Source of the DNA: Synechococcus sp. UW140
GTDB lineage: Bacteria > Cyanobacteriota > Cyanobacteriia > PCC-6307 > Cyanobiaceae
Direction of reading: 5' to 3'
Assembly: GCA_945875915.1 (NCBI GenBank)
Contig: CAMCMT010000030.1
Location: 1 to 32,141, forward strand
DNA length: 32,141 nt
Program-made: the position numbers and the translations under genes
Notes under the pieces: generated by a model
Seen by the model: only the letters and a program-made list of their open reading frames with translations
Database searches by the model: none
What the model was told of the DNA's origin: nothing
In this document: in pieces, positions 1 to 8,099 of the stretch
Numbering within the stretch: the first letter of the stretch is position 1
How the letters are laid out: each line of letters starts with the position of its first letter

Positions 1-160
1 CGATTAATCCATCGGTCGGCGGGGGGGGCAGGCCGATGGATTGACGCAAGGACTCTTGATCGCCAAGGACCTGGTCGCCCAGGTAAGGACTCACCTGGGG
101 CGGCGTGGCGCCTTGGGCGGCAGCGACCTGTCCATCACCGCCCAAGGGATGGCCGAACAT
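1..160 (-). CDS. Unidentified protein, N-terminal part, cut by window edge
   Basis: On the minus strand an ATG at 158-160 opens a frame of about 53 codons that runs off the left edge without a stop. It begins MFGHPLGGDGQ and is rich in Gly, Gln and Pro, with a short proline run near the edge. No signal peptide or known domain is visible, and I do not recognise it. The frame stays open upstream of this ATG to a TGA at 248-250, but no ATG, GTG or TTG lies in that stretch, so 160 is the only sensible start. It would be divergent from proS. No ribosome-binding site is visible, and the frame could be spurious in such GC-rich DNA. Confidence 0.3.
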   Translation of the reverse strand, partial: MFGHPLGGDGQVAAAQGATPPQVSPYLGDQVLGDQESLRQSIGLPPPPTDGLI

Positions 161-316
161 GCGAGACGAATCTAAGACAATCGAGAAAAAAGCTAGCAGC
201 CTTCCTGGCCGCTGTCCTGGCCGTTTCGGTGCGGTTCTGCCGCCCCATCAGGGCAGGAAGGGGCCGGCGCCCCTGGCGGCGGTGATAGGTTCCGCCCCAG
301 TGCTCTTTTGACTGCC

Positions 317-2188
317 ATGCGCGTCTCCCGCCTGATGCTGGTGACGTTGCGGGACGACCCGGCCGAAGCCGAAATCCCCTCCCACAAGCTGCTGCTGCGG
401 GCCGGATACATCCGCCGGGTGGCCTCCGGCATCTACGCCTACCTGCCCCTGCTGTTTCGGGTGTTGCAGAAAATCTCGGCGATCGTGCGCGAGGAACTCA
501 ACGCCACTGGAGCCCTAGAGACCCTGCTGCCCCAGCTCCAGCCAGCCGACCTCTGGCAGCGCAGCGGCCGCTGGAGCGGCTACACGGCCGGCGAGGGGAT
601 CATGTTCCACCTCAGTGATCGCCAGGGTCGGGAGCTGGGCCTGGGCCCCACCCATGAGGAAGTGATCACGGCCCTGGCCGCCGATCTGCTGCGCTCCTAC
701 CGGCAGTTACCGGTCAATCTTTATCAGATTCAGACCAAATTCCGGGACGAGATCCGGCCCCGCTTCGGGCTGATGCGCGGCCGCGAATTCATCATGAAGG
801 ATGGCTATTCCTTCCACGCCGATGAGGCCAGCCTGAGGGAGTGCTACGCCGAGATGGACCGGGCCTACAGGCGGATTTTCAGTCGCTGCGGTCTCAAAAC
901 CGTGGCGGTCGAAGCCGACAGCGGCGCCATCGGCGGCTCCGCCAGCCAGGAGTTCATGGTTACTGCCGAGGCCGGCGAGGACCTGATCCTTAGCAGCGGT
1001 GATGGCAGCTACGCGGCCAACCAGGAGCGGGCCGTGTCCCTGGCTCCAGAGGGCGTGCCCCTGGCGGCCCAGCCCTGCCGCGACCTGGCCACCCCCAGCC
1101 AGACCAGCATCGAAGCCCTCGCTGCCGCCCATGGCTTCGATCCCACCCAGATCGTCAAGGTGCTGCTGCTGCTGGCCCGCTGCGCCGATGGCAGCCTGCT
1201 GCCGGTGCTGGTGAGCCTGCGCGGCGACCAGCTGCTCAACGAGGTGAAACTGGCCAATGGCGTGAGCGCCCGCCTGGCGCCCGAGCAAGGCGGGCTGCTC
1301 TCGATTGAACCGCTCACGGCCGATCTGGTGCGAACCGAGCGGCTGCCCCTGGATCTGGCCGCCATTCCCTTTGGCTACCTCGGCCCGGACCTCAGCGACG
1401 CTGTCTTGGCGTCCACCGAGGCCAGGTCGGGCCTTGGCAATGCAGCTCTGTCCTCCAAGCCCCAACCCCGGCTGATCCCCAAGCTGCTGCGGCTCACCGA
1501 TCCCACGGCCGCCCAACTGGACGCCTTCGTTTGCGGCGGCAACAGCCCCGATCGTCACCGGGTTGGAGCCAGCTGGGCCGGCCTGGGGCTCAAACCCGAG
1601 GTGGTGGATCTGCGCGCCGCCCAGCCGGGCGATCGCTGCCTGCACGATTCCAACCAAAATCTCGTGGCTTCCCGCGGCATTGAGGTGGGCCACATCTTCC
1701 AATTGGGGCGCAAATATTCCGAAGCCCTCGGCGCCCGCTTCACCAACGAAAGCGGAACCGAAGAAGCCCTCTGGATGGGCTGCTACGGCATCGGCGTCTC
1801 CCGCCTGGCCCAGGCCGCCGTGGAACAAAACCACGACAGCAACGGCATCTGCTGGCCCGTGGCGATCGCCCCCTTTGAGGTGATCGTGGTGATTGCCAAC
1901 CTGCAGGAGCCCAGCCAGCGCCAGCTGGGCGAAGAGCTCTACACCAGCCTGCTGGCGGCGGGACTCGATGCCCTGCTCGATGACCGCGATGAGCGGGCCG
2001 GCGTCAAGTTCAAGGACGCCGACCTGCTCGGCATCCCCTGGCGGGTGGTGGTAGGCCGCGGCGCCAAGGACGGTCAGGTGGAACTGGTGCAGCGCCAGGG
2101 CAGCCTCAAGCGGGAGCTGGCAGCTGGGGATCTGCTCGCAGAACTGCCCGGCCTGATCGGGGCGGAGCGCTCCGGCCTGCTGGCCTGA
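317..2188 (+). CDS. proS: Prolyl-tRNA synthetase (bacterial type, with editing domain)
   Basis: Charges tRNA-Pro with proline in the cytoplasm. The product is 623 residues and starts MRVSRLMLVTLRD, the usual cyanobacterial N-terminus; a TTG nine bases upstream would add three residues and is less likely. Class II motif 2 begins near residue 140 (FRDEIRPRFGLMRGREF) and motif 3 is GCYGIGVSR near 488. Between them lies a long INS-type domain (roughly 220-400), which in bacterial-type ProRS hydrolyses mischarged Ala-tRNA-Pro. The anticodon-binding domain occupies about 510-610. Length and order match the full bacterial-type enzyme. psb27 follows on the same strand after about 115 bases. Large open frames on the opposite strand are codon-bias shadows. 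Confidence 0.97.
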   Translation: MRVSRLMLVTLRDDPAEAEIPSHKLLLRAGYIRRVASGIYAYLPLLFRVLQKISAIVREELNATGALETLLPQLQPADLWQRSGRWSGYTAGEGIMFHLSDRQGRELGLGPTHEEVITALAADLLRSYRQLPVNLYQIQTKFRDEIRPRFGLMRGREFIMKDGYSFHADEASLRECYAEMDRAYRRIFSRCGLKTVAVEADSGAIGGSASQEFMVTAEAGEDLILSSGDGSYAANQERAVSLAPEGVPLAAQPCRDLATPSQTSIEALAAAHGFDPTQIVKVLLLLARCADGSLLPVLVSLRGDQLLNEVKLANGVSARLAPEQGGLLSIEPLTADLVRTERLPLDLAAIPFGYLGPDLSDAVLASTEARSGLGNAALSSKPQPRLIPKLLRLTDPTAAQLDAFVCGGNSPDRHRVGASWAGLGLKPEVVDLRAAQPGDRCLHDSNQNLVASRGIEVGHIFQLGRKYSEALGARFTNESGTEEALWMGCYGIGVSRLAQAAVEQNHDSNGICWPVAIAPFEVIVVIANLQEPSQRQLGEELYTSLLAAGLDALLDDRDERAGVKFKDADLLGIPWRVVVGRGAKDGQVELVQRQGSLKRELAAGDLLAELPGLIGAERSGLLA

Positions 2189-2303
2189 GGCCCCGGGGCG
2201 TTCGGCTGAGCTGATCGGGGTTAGCCAATCCTGGGCCCTAGGCGCCGCAGGGGTTGGAATCCTGGACTTGCCTAGGATGGTCCCCTTCTCTCCCCCGATC
2301 CCC

Positions 2304-2714
2304 ATGGCAGCTGGATGGCGTCGTGTGATGGCCGCCCTAATGGCGGTGTGCCTCAGCCTCAGCCTGGCCCTGACGGCCTGCTCCTCAGCCGGCGGACCCC
2401 TGAGCGGTAACTACGTCGAGGACACCATGGCCGTAGCGGAACGGCTGCTCGCCACGATTGCCATTAGCCCGGAAGATCCCGAGCGCAGCGCGGCTGAAAC
2501 CGAAGCCCGCTCCCTGGTCACCGCCTACACGGCCCGCTACCGGCCCCAGGCCAAGGTCAATGGGCTGGCCTCCTTCACCACGATGCAGACCGCCATCAAC
2601 TCCCTGGCGGGTCACTACACCAACTACGCCAACCGCCCCCTGCCCGAGGCTCTCAAGGCTCGGCTTGAGAAGGAACTCAAACGGGCTGAAGCCAGCGTCG
2701 TGCGCGGCGCCTGA
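2304..2714 (+). CDS. psb27: Photosystem II assembly lipoprotein Psb27
   Basis: Psb27 is a lumenal lipoprotein that binds CP43 in photosystem II assembly and repair intermediates before the manganese cluster forms. The 136-residue product has a basic N-region (GWRRV), a hydrophobic core and a lipobox LTAC with the lipid-attachment Cys at 26. The mature part is a helical bundle with the conserved segments SGNYVEDT, YRPQAKVNGLASFTTMQTA and NYANRPLPE typical of the family. The start at 2304 gives a normal lipoprotein signal; an in-frame ATG at 2277 would precede it with a proline-rich stretch that does not fit. A strong terminator follows at 2774-2798. Confidence 0.95.
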   Translation: MAAGWRRVMAALMAVCLSLSLALTACSSAGGPLSGNYVEDTMAVAERLLATIAISPEDPERSAAETEARSLVTAYTARYRPQAKVNGLASFTTMQTAINSLAGHYTNYANRPLPEALKARLEKELKRAEASVVRGA

Positions 2715-2773
2715 GGCCCCAGCAGGCAGCTGCCCCTGGCTTATCGAAGCGAAAGCGGGGCCTAATCGTCGGC

Positions 2774-2798
2774 AAGCGGTCCTCCTGGACCGCTTTTT
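2774..2798 (+). terminator. Intrinsic terminator after psb27
   Basis: A perfect 9-bp stem AAGCGGTCC/GGACCGCTT (2774-2782 with 2787-2795) closes a TCCT tetraloop and runs into TTTTT ending at 2798. This is a textbook rho-independent terminator about 60 bases after the psb27 stop. It separates proS-psb27 from purA. Confidence 0.88.
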
Positions 2799-2881
2799 GA
2801 TGGCCCTTTCTTTGACGAAGGGACCGGTGATCTGAGAAGCTCCCAAGTTGTGCTCAGTTGCGGCTTCAGGCCGCCTTGTCC

Positions 2882-4195
2882 TTGGCCAACGTTGTCGTCA
2901 TCGGTGCTCAGTGGGGTGACGAGGGGAAGGGCAAGATCACCGATCTCCTTAGTCGCTCGGCCGATGTGGTCGTCCGCTACCAGGGCGGAGTGAATGCCGG
3001 TCACACGATCGTGGTGGACAACAAGGTGCTCAAGCTGCACTTGATTCCATCGGGGATCCTGTATCCCGAAACCACCTGCCTGATCGGCTCCGGCACCGTG
3101 GTGGATCCCAAGGTGATGCTGGGCGAGCTCGACATGCTGGCCGATAATGGCATTGGCGTGGCCGGCCTGAAGCTGGCCTCCACGGCCCACGTGACCATGC
3201 CCTACCACCGCCTGCTCGACCAGGCGATGGAGCAGCGCCGGGGCGACCGCCGCATCGGCACGACCGGCCGGGGCATTGGTCCCACCTACGCCGACAAGGC
3301 CGAGCGCAACGGCATCCGCGTGATTGACCTGCTCAATGAGGACCGGCTGCGGGACCGCCTCGCCGGCCCCCTGGCCGAGAAGAACCTGCTGCTGGAACGG
3401 GTCTACGGAATCGAACCCCTCGATTACGAGGCGGTGATCGCCGAATACGCCGCCTACGGCAAGCGCCTGGCCCCCCACGTGGTCGACTGCATCCGCACGA
3501 TCCACCAGGCAGCCCGGGCCCGCAAGAACATCCTGTTTGAGGGCGCCCAGGGCACCCTGCTCGACCTCGACCACGGCACCTACCCCTACGTCACGTCCTC
3601 GAACCCGATCTCCGGCGGGGCCTGCATCGGTGCCGGCGTGGGCCCAACTTTGATCGACCGGGTGATTGGCGTGGCCAAGGCCTACACCACCCGGGTGGGC
3701 GAGGGCCCCTTCCCCACCGAACTGCAGGGCAGCCTCAACGACCACCTCTGTGACCGCGGCGGTGAATACGGCACCACCACCGGCCGGCGCCGCCGCTGCG
3801 GCTGGTTTGATGGCGTGATTGGCCGCTATGCGGTGGAGGTGAACGGCCTCGATTGCCTGGCGATCACCAAGCTCGACGTGCTCGATGAGCTCGATGAGAT
3901 CCAGGTGTGCGTCGCCTACGAACTCGATGGCCAGCGCATTGAGCATTTCCCCAGCGGCGCCGAAGATTTCGCTCGCTGCCAGCCGATCTTTGAAACCCTG
4001 CCCGGCTGGGAGTGCTCCACCGAGCAATGCCGCAAGCTCGAAGAATTACCCGCCAAGGCGATGTCCTACCTGCGCTTCCTGGCCGAACTGATGGAGGTGC
4101 CGATCGCGATCGTATCCCTGGGCGCTAACAGGGACCAAACGATCGTGATCGAAGATCCGATTCATGGTCCGAAGCGGGCCCTTTTGAGCGCCTGA
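2882..4195 (+). CDS. purA: Adenylosuccinate synthetase
   Basis: Joins IMP and aspartate using GTP to make adenylosuccinate, the first committed step to AMP, in the cytoplasm. The product is 437 residues from a TTG start read as [18 protein letters not shown]. The P-loop-like GDEGKGK is at 12-18, with the catalytic Asp13 and His41 (VNAGH) in the same positions as the E. coli enzyme. Other family blocks are [36 protein letters not shown] (near 225) and [12 protein letters not shown] second TTG at 2876 would add two residues and cannot be excluded. No ATG is available in frame near the start. Confidence 0.96.
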   Translation: MANVVVIGAQWGDEGKGKITDLLSRSADVVVRYQGGVNAGHTIVVDNKVLKLHLIPSGILYPETTCLIGSGTVVDPKVMLGELDMLADNGIGVAGLKLASTAHVTMPYHRLLDQAMEQRRGDRRIGTTGRGIGPTYADKAERNGIRVIDLLNEDRLRDRLAGPLAEKNLLLERVYGIEPLDYEAVIAEYAAYGKRLAPHVVDCIRTIHQAARARKNILFEGAQGTLLDLDHGTYPYVTSSNPISGGACIGAGVGPTLIDRVIGVAKAYTTRVGEGPFPTELQGSLNDHLCDRGGEYGTTTGRRRRCGWFDGVIGRYAVEVNGLDCLAITKLDVLDELDEIQVCVAYELDGQRIEHFPSGAEDFARCQPIFETLPGWECSTEQCRKLEELPAKAMSYLRFLAELMEVPIAIVSLGANRDQTIVIEDPIHGPKRALLSA

Positions 4196-4196
4196 G

Positions 4197-4237
4197 CGGC
4201 AATTGGGTTCCTCAGCTGCTGAATGACTCAATTGCCG
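4197..4237. repeat. Nested inverted repeat between purA and the kinase gene
   Basis: A perfect 9-bp inverted repeat CGGCAATTG/CAATTGCCG (4197-4205 and 4229-4237) starts just after the purA stop codon. Inside the 23-base interval is a smaller TCAGC-T-GCTGA palindrome. There is no T-tract on either side, so it could be an mRNA 3'-end stabiliser, a weak terminator or a protein-binding site. Confidence 0.55.
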
Positions 4238-4333
4238 AGTGACGAAACGACGAAGCGCCCGGGCCTCTGCCGATCGCTTGAACGGTTCTGATCACTTGGC
4301 CGATCCCCATCCCTTTGTCCGTTTCCGTTGCCC

Positions 4334-5362
4334 GTGCCTGAGTCCGCCCCGCCCCAACCCATCGACGGGCCCCGCTTTGATGTCGTCGGCATTGGCAACG
4401 CCATTGTTGATGTGCTGGTCAAGGCGGAGGACGACGTCCTCCATAATCATGGCCTGACCAAAGGCACCATGGCCTTGGTGGATGAAACCCAAGCCGAGCG
4501 GCTCTACGCCAGCATCGGCCCGGGTCTGGAAACCTCCGGCGGCTCCGCCGCCAACACCATGGCCGGCATTGCCCAGCTGGGCGGCCGGGCTGGCTTCATT
4601 GGCCGCGTGCGCGATGACCAGCTGGGCGCCATCTTTGCCCACGACATCCGCGCCGTTGGTGCCAGCTTCCAGACCCCAGCGGCCAGCAGCGGCCCGTCAA
4701 CCGCCCGTTGCCTGATCCTGGTCACCCCCGATGCCCAGCGCACGATGTGCACCTACCTGGGGGCCTCCGTTGGCCTGGATCCGGCCGACCTGGACCTGCA
4801 GATGGTGGCCGACGCCAAGCTGCTCTATCTGGAGGGCTACCTCTGGGACAGCGAAGCGGCCAAGCGGGCCTTTATCGCCGCGGCCGAGCTGATCCGCGCC
4901 CAGGGGGGCCAGGTGGCCCTCTCCCTTTCCGATGCCTTCTGCGTTGAACGGCACCGGGACAGCTTCCAGGAGCTGGTCGATGGCCATGTCGATGTGCTGT
5001 TCGCCAACGAAATGGAGATCATCGCCCTCTACAAAGCGAACAGTTTTGAGGAGGCCGTCGATCAGGTGCGCGGCCGCTGCCAGGTGGCGGCCCTGACCCG
5101 CAGTGAGCTGGGCTCCCTGGTGCTCGCGGGCGACCAAAGCCACCCGATCGAACCCTTCCGCCTCGGCGAACTGGTGGACACCACCGGCGCCGGCGACCTC
5201 TATGCGGCGGGCTTCCTCCACGCCTACACCCGGGGCCTGAATCTGGAGACCTGCGGCCACCTCGGCTCCCTTTGCGCCGGCCAGGTGGTGACCCAGCTTG
5301 GTCCCCGCAGCCAAGGGAGCCTGCGCCAGCTTGCCGCAGACCACCTGGGCCTGAGCTTCTGA
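4334..5362 (+). CDS. PfkB-family carbohydrate/adenosine kinase
   Basis: A ribokinase-fold kinase of about 342 residues that phosphorylates a sugar or nucleoside with ATP. Cyanobacterial relatives are usually called adenosine kinase, but the substrate cannot be read from sequence alone. The N-terminus RFDVVGIGNAIVDVLV is the first strand of the fold. PfkB signature 1 is GGSAANTMAG at about 69-78, and signature 2 is DTTGAGDLYAAGFL, with the catalytic base Asp in GAGD near 288. I chose the GTG at 4334 (MPESAPP...); a TTG six bases upstream is also possible. It lies about 140 bases after purA, which would suit a purine-salvage role (inference). It converges on cobK. Confidence 0.9.
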   Translation: MPESAPPQPIDGPRFDVVGIGNAIVDVLVKAEDDVLHNHGLTKGTMALVDETQAERLYASIGPGLETSGGSAANTMAGIAQLGGRAGFIGRVRDDQLGAIFAHDIRAVGASFQTPAASSGPSTARCLILVTPDAQRTMCTYLGASVGLDPADLDLQMVADAKLLYLEGYLWDSEAAKRAFIAAAELIRAQGGQVALSLSDAFCVERHRDSFQELVDGHVDVLFANEMEIIALYKANSFEEAVDQVRGRCQVAALTRSELGSLVLAGDQSHPIEPFRLGELVDTTGAGDLYAAGFLHAYTRGLNLETCGHLGSLCAGQVVTQLGPRSQGSLRQLAADHLGLSF

Positions 5363-5366
5363 GCCT

Positions 5367-5380
5367 GGCCCCCTGGGGCC
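5367..5380. terminator. GC-rich hairpin between convergent kinase and cobK genes
   Basis: The near-perfect palindrome GGCCCCCTGGGGCC lies 4 bases after the kinase stop and 39 bases from the cobK stop. It could end transcription from either side. It lacks a T-run, so the call is tentative. Confidence 0.35.
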
Positions 5381-5419
5381 GGACATCTGAAAACTGGGAC
5401 CTCCCCAAGGCTTGTGGGA

Positions 5420-6388
5420 TCAGGCTGGATAGCCCAGGGCCTCCAGCAAGGCCGAAAACTCCAGGCCCGGCGGGTGATCGCCACCGCGGGGCTGGCGCAG
5501 CACCAGCAGCTCGAGGCCCAGGTCAACGCAAAGCTCACTCCATAGCGTCTCGGTGATACCGCCGGATTGGCGGCACAGCACCGCATCAATGCCCCAGCGG
5601 CGACACAGGGCCCGCTCGATCGCGCCAGACGTTGGGGTGGCCGCCCCAGCGGGATGCAAGCAGGCCAGCTGGCCGTCTCCTAATCCCGCGGCCAGGGCCA
5701 GGGCCAGGGCCTCGGGATTGGGCAGGATGCGGGCGAAATGGCCCTTGGCGGGGCTATGGGCCAGGGCCTCCCCCAGCCGTCGCGCCCCGATCGCCAGCAG
5801 CAGCCGCTTGCCGCCCAGGTCAAGGCCAGCGAGATCTGCGAGGCTGCCGAGCACTTGGCGCCTGGGCAGGCCCTTGATCCCTCGGGAAAGGCTGCTGCCA
5901 GCCCCAGTGCTTTCAAACAGAACCGTTGATGCCGCCTGGATCGGGATCGGGACCGCGACCGCGACCGGGGGCCGTTGCAGGCGCAGCAGGGGCTGGTCCA
6001 GGTGCCTGCAGGCGGCCAGGAGATCAGCGCTAATTCGCTCGGCAAAGGGATGGGTGCCATCCACCACCCAACGAAAGCCACCCTGGCGCCGCGCCGCCAC
6101 GAGGGCGGCAGCGATGGCCTCGGAGCCTGCCAGGGCCCCTACCTGCAGCTCCAGGGCTGGATGGGGGGAGTAGGCCCGGCCCGCCGCCTCGCCCACCACA
6201 CTCACCCGCAGGCGCCAGCCCCGCGCCAGCAAGGCTCTGGCCAGCCGGGGCCCCTCGCCGATGCCACTCACTAGCCAGATCGCCCCAGCTGGTGGGGGGT
6301 GGGGCGGCTCGGGCCCAAGTGGTTGGCCAGCTCGAAAAGGTTGGCCCGCGTCAGCCGCTAGCCCCTGGTGGATTTCGGGACCGTGCAT
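5420..6388 (-). CDS. cobK: Precorrin-6A (cobalt-precorrin-6A) reductase
   Basis: Reduces the corrin macrocycle (precorrin-6A to 6B, or the cobalt form) with NADPH in cobalamin/pseudocobalamin synthesis. From the ATG at 6388 it is 322 residues. A proline-rich leader of about 35 residues is followed by the first Rossmann strand IWLVSGIGEGPRLARALL. The family motif DGTHPFAERIS lies near 110-120, and the C-terminal block includes CRQSGGITETLW. The frame stays open upstream to 6460, but that would overlap the divergent ssb start at 6421, so the internal ATG is preferred. Two low-complexity stretches (VAVAVPIPIQ and LALALALAAG) come from hexanucleotide DNA repeats. Confidence 0.88.
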   Translation of the reverse strand: MHGPEIHQGLAADAGQPFRAGQPLGPEPPHPPPAGAIWLVSGIGEGPRLARALLARGWRLRVSVVGEAAGRAYSPHPALELQVGALAGSEAIAAALVAARRQGGFRWVVDGTHPFAERISADLLAACRHLDQPLLRLQRPPVAVAVPIPIQAASTVLFESTGAGSSLSRGIKGLPRRQVLGSLADLAGLDLGGKRLLLAIGARRLGEALAHSPAKGHFARILPNPEALALALAAGLGDGQLACLHPAGAATPTSGAIERALCRRWGIDAVLCRQSGGITETLWSELCVDLGLELLVLRQPRGGDHPPGLEFSALLEALGYPA

Positions 6389-6420
6389 CAGGATGGGGCC
6401 CCTTGGCGAACTCCTGATCC

Positions 6421-6987
6421 GTGAACCAATGCTTGCTGGAGGTGGAGGTGATCGAAGCACCCCAGGTGCGTTACACCCAGGACAACCAGACCCCCGTGGC
6501 CGAGATGGCCGTGCAAATTGAGGGGTTGCGTCCGGATGATCCCCCCGGCCAGCTGAAGGTGGTGGGCTGGGGCAGCCTGGCCCAAGACCTCCAAAACCGG
6601 GTGCAGGTGGGCCAGCGCCTGGTCCTGGAAGGCCGCCTGCGCATGAACACCGTGACCCGCCAGGACGGAGTAAAGGAGAAGCGTGCCGAATTCACCCTCT
6701 CGCGCCTCCATCCCTTGGCAGGCGCCGGCGCGGCCTCCTTCGGCGCCGCCCCTGGGGCTGCCGCTGGAGCCCCAGGCCAATCCAGCCCCCAGGAGTTCTC
6801 GGCCAACCCCGCCAATGGCGGCGGCGGCCGCCCCTCCGGCCGCCCGCCGGCGCCTGCCCCCACCCGCCGGGAGCCCACCCCTGCCCCGGCACCAGCTCCA
6901 GCGGCGGCCTCTGCCGAGATGCCCACCTGGAACACGTCGCCCCTGGTACCCGATTTCCCCGAGGGCGAAGACGACATTCCCTTCTGA
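6421..6987 (+). CDS. ssb: Single-stranded DNA-binding protein
   Basis: Binds and protects single-stranded DNA and recruits repair and replication partners. The 188-residue product starts at GTG (MNQCLLEVEV); the nearby ATG is out of frame. Residues 1-100 form the OB-fold, with YTQDNQTPVAEM and LKVVGWGSLAQDLQNRV. A Pro/Ala/Gly-rich disordered linker follows, and the last ten residues are FPEGEDDIPF. This is the acidic C-terminal tip that docks partners such as PriA, RecO and exonuclease I in the well-studied bacterial proteins; priA itself lies 3.2 kb downstream. ssb is divergent from cobK, with only about 32 bases between likely starts. Confidence 0.94.
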   Translation: MNQCLLEVEVIEAPQVRYTQDNQTPVAEMAVQIEGLRPDDPPGQLKVVGWGSLAQDLQNRVQVGQRLVLEGRLRMNTVTRQDGVKEKRAEFTLSRLHPLAGAGAASFGAAPGAAAGAPGQSSPQEFSANPANGGGGRPSGRPPAPAPTRREPTPAPAPAPAAASAEMPTWNTSPLVPDFPEGEDDIPF

Positions 6988-7075
6988 TTGGCGTCCTAGC
7001 CCAGGGGATCGGCCCAGCGCCCCTTCCCCTGCCCCCCCCCATCCAGCCCCGCCACCCAAGGGGCCCGGCCGCCGC

Positions 7076-7369
7076 TCAGTTGCCCTTGACCCGCTGGCTG
7101 GCCTGCTCAAGCACCTGGCCCAATTCCCGTTCCAGGGCTGCCAAATCCAGGCGCAGGTCGCTCCAGTGGCCGCCATCGATCTGCTGCAGCAACCAGAGCC
7201 GGTCGGCGGCGAGCCGCTCCAGGAGCTGGTCGGTGCTGAGGGACGCTCCAGTGGGGGACTCCCCGCCCGGGGGTTGGTGAGCCTCCACGGCTGGAGTGCC
7301 AGGAAAAGATTCAGTGCTGGTGCCTTCGCTATCGCGATCGGGCACCCCGTTGGCCGAAGATGGCGCCAT
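7076..7369 (-). CDS. Small hypothetical protein with C-terminal coiled coil
   Basis: A 97-residue product if started at the ATG at 7369 (MAPSSANGVPDRDS). The first half is polar and probably disordered. The second half (STDQLLERLAADRLWLLQQI... through LERELGQVLEQASQRV) has leucine-spaced heptads suggesting a helical coiled coil. I do not recognise a family. A GTG at 7402 would extend it by 11 residues into the divergent gene. The ATG here and the ATG of the CCB gene overlap in a single CATG, so at least one of the two starts may be further inside. It converges with ssb across an 88-base C-rich spacer. Confidence 0.5.
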   Translation of the reverse strand: MAPSSANGVPDRDSEGTSTESFPGTPAVEAHQPPGGESPTGASLSTDQLLERLAADRLWLLQQIDGGHWSDLRLDLAALERELGQVLEQASQRVKGN

Positions 7370-7952
7370 GCAAGCAATCGCATCGCCCGGAAGCCTAATC
7401 ACGATCGCCGGCGCCGTTCTGACGGTGGTCGGTTCGATCGCCTATGTCACCGACAGCCCCACCCTGAGCCTGGCGGGGGTGTTTTACGGCGTGCCCGTGC
7501 TGCTGGGCGGCCTGGCCCTGAAATCCTCGGAGCTGCCTCCGGCCGAATTGCTGGAGCCCTCGCCCGAAGCCGAAGCCCTGCGGGAGGCCGAGGCCAGCCA
7601 GCCCCTGCGCAAGTTGGTGAAGGACGTCAACCGCTGGCGCTACGGCCAAAAGGCCCACCTGGAAAGTTCCCTCGAAGCCCTCAAGCTCTGGGATGAGCAG
7701 GATCCACCCCAGCTGCTGCGGGTGGCCGAACTGGCGGAGGCCGGCGGCTATGGGATCGATCTCACCTTCCAGTGCCAGGGCGTTGGTTTTGATCGCTGGC
7801 AGGCCCGCCAGGACCGGCTCGGCCGCTTCTTTGGTCCGGGCCTGCGGGCCGAGGTGAGCCAACTGGGCAAGGGCAAAGTGCTAGTCCGCCTGCGGCCCCT
7901 GGTCGAAACGGCCCCGGTGGCCGAGGCTGGCGAGGAACCCTCTGGTTCCTAA
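7368..7952 (+). CDS. Cofactor assembly of complex C subunit B (CCB2/CCB4-like, DUF2930)
   Basis: A 194-residue membrane protein of the family that, in chloroplasts, helps attach haem ci covalently to cytochrome b6 of the b6f complex. Two adjacent transmembrane helices are visible near the N-terminus (about 9-27, LITIAGAVLTVVGSIAYVT, and 35-52, LAGVFYGVPVLLGGLALKS), followed by the conserved SSELPPAELL. The soluble C-terminal domain of about 130 residues carries WRYGQKAHLESSLEALKLW and ends in an acidic tail. The ATG at 7368 puts the first helix at the right distance; upstream in-frame codons are Ser/Thr-rich and unlike the family. Assignment comes from recalled family features and has not been searched. 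Confidence 0.8.
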   Translation: MQAIASPGSLITIAGAVLTVVGSIAYVTDSPTLSLAGVFYGVPVLLGGLALKSSELPPAELLEPSPEAEALREAEASQPLRKLVKDVNRWRYGQKAHLESSLEALKLWDEQDPPQLLRVAELAEAGGYGIDLTFQCQGVGFDRWQARQDRLGRFFGPGLRAEVSQLGKGKVLVRLRPLVETAPVAEAGEEPSGS

Positions 7953-8099
7953 GCCCTGCGGCTCCTGGGCCCCGGCCCAAACCCTGATCAGCCCCTAACC
8001 AGGCCAAGGGGAGCAAACGCCCTACCCCACTCTCCCGACTGCCCCGCCCCAGCCAGCCCCCGGCCCTGCGCCGAACCCGCGCCCCCAGCCCGTTTCGCC

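Noticed and set aside
707-2305. 532-codon open frame antisense to proS
   Set aside because: It lies opposite a complete, well-conserved enzyme. Its composition (Gly, Gln, His, Ala-rich, no domain) is what the complement of GC-rich codons gives.
2762-4027. 421-codon open frame antisense to purA
   Set aside because: Same reasoning: purA on the plus strand is complete with all its motifs, and the antisense product shows no family features.
5019-6173. Several Arg/Pro-rich frames around the kinase-cobK junction
   Set aside because: They are alternative frames of two confidently assigned convergent genes.
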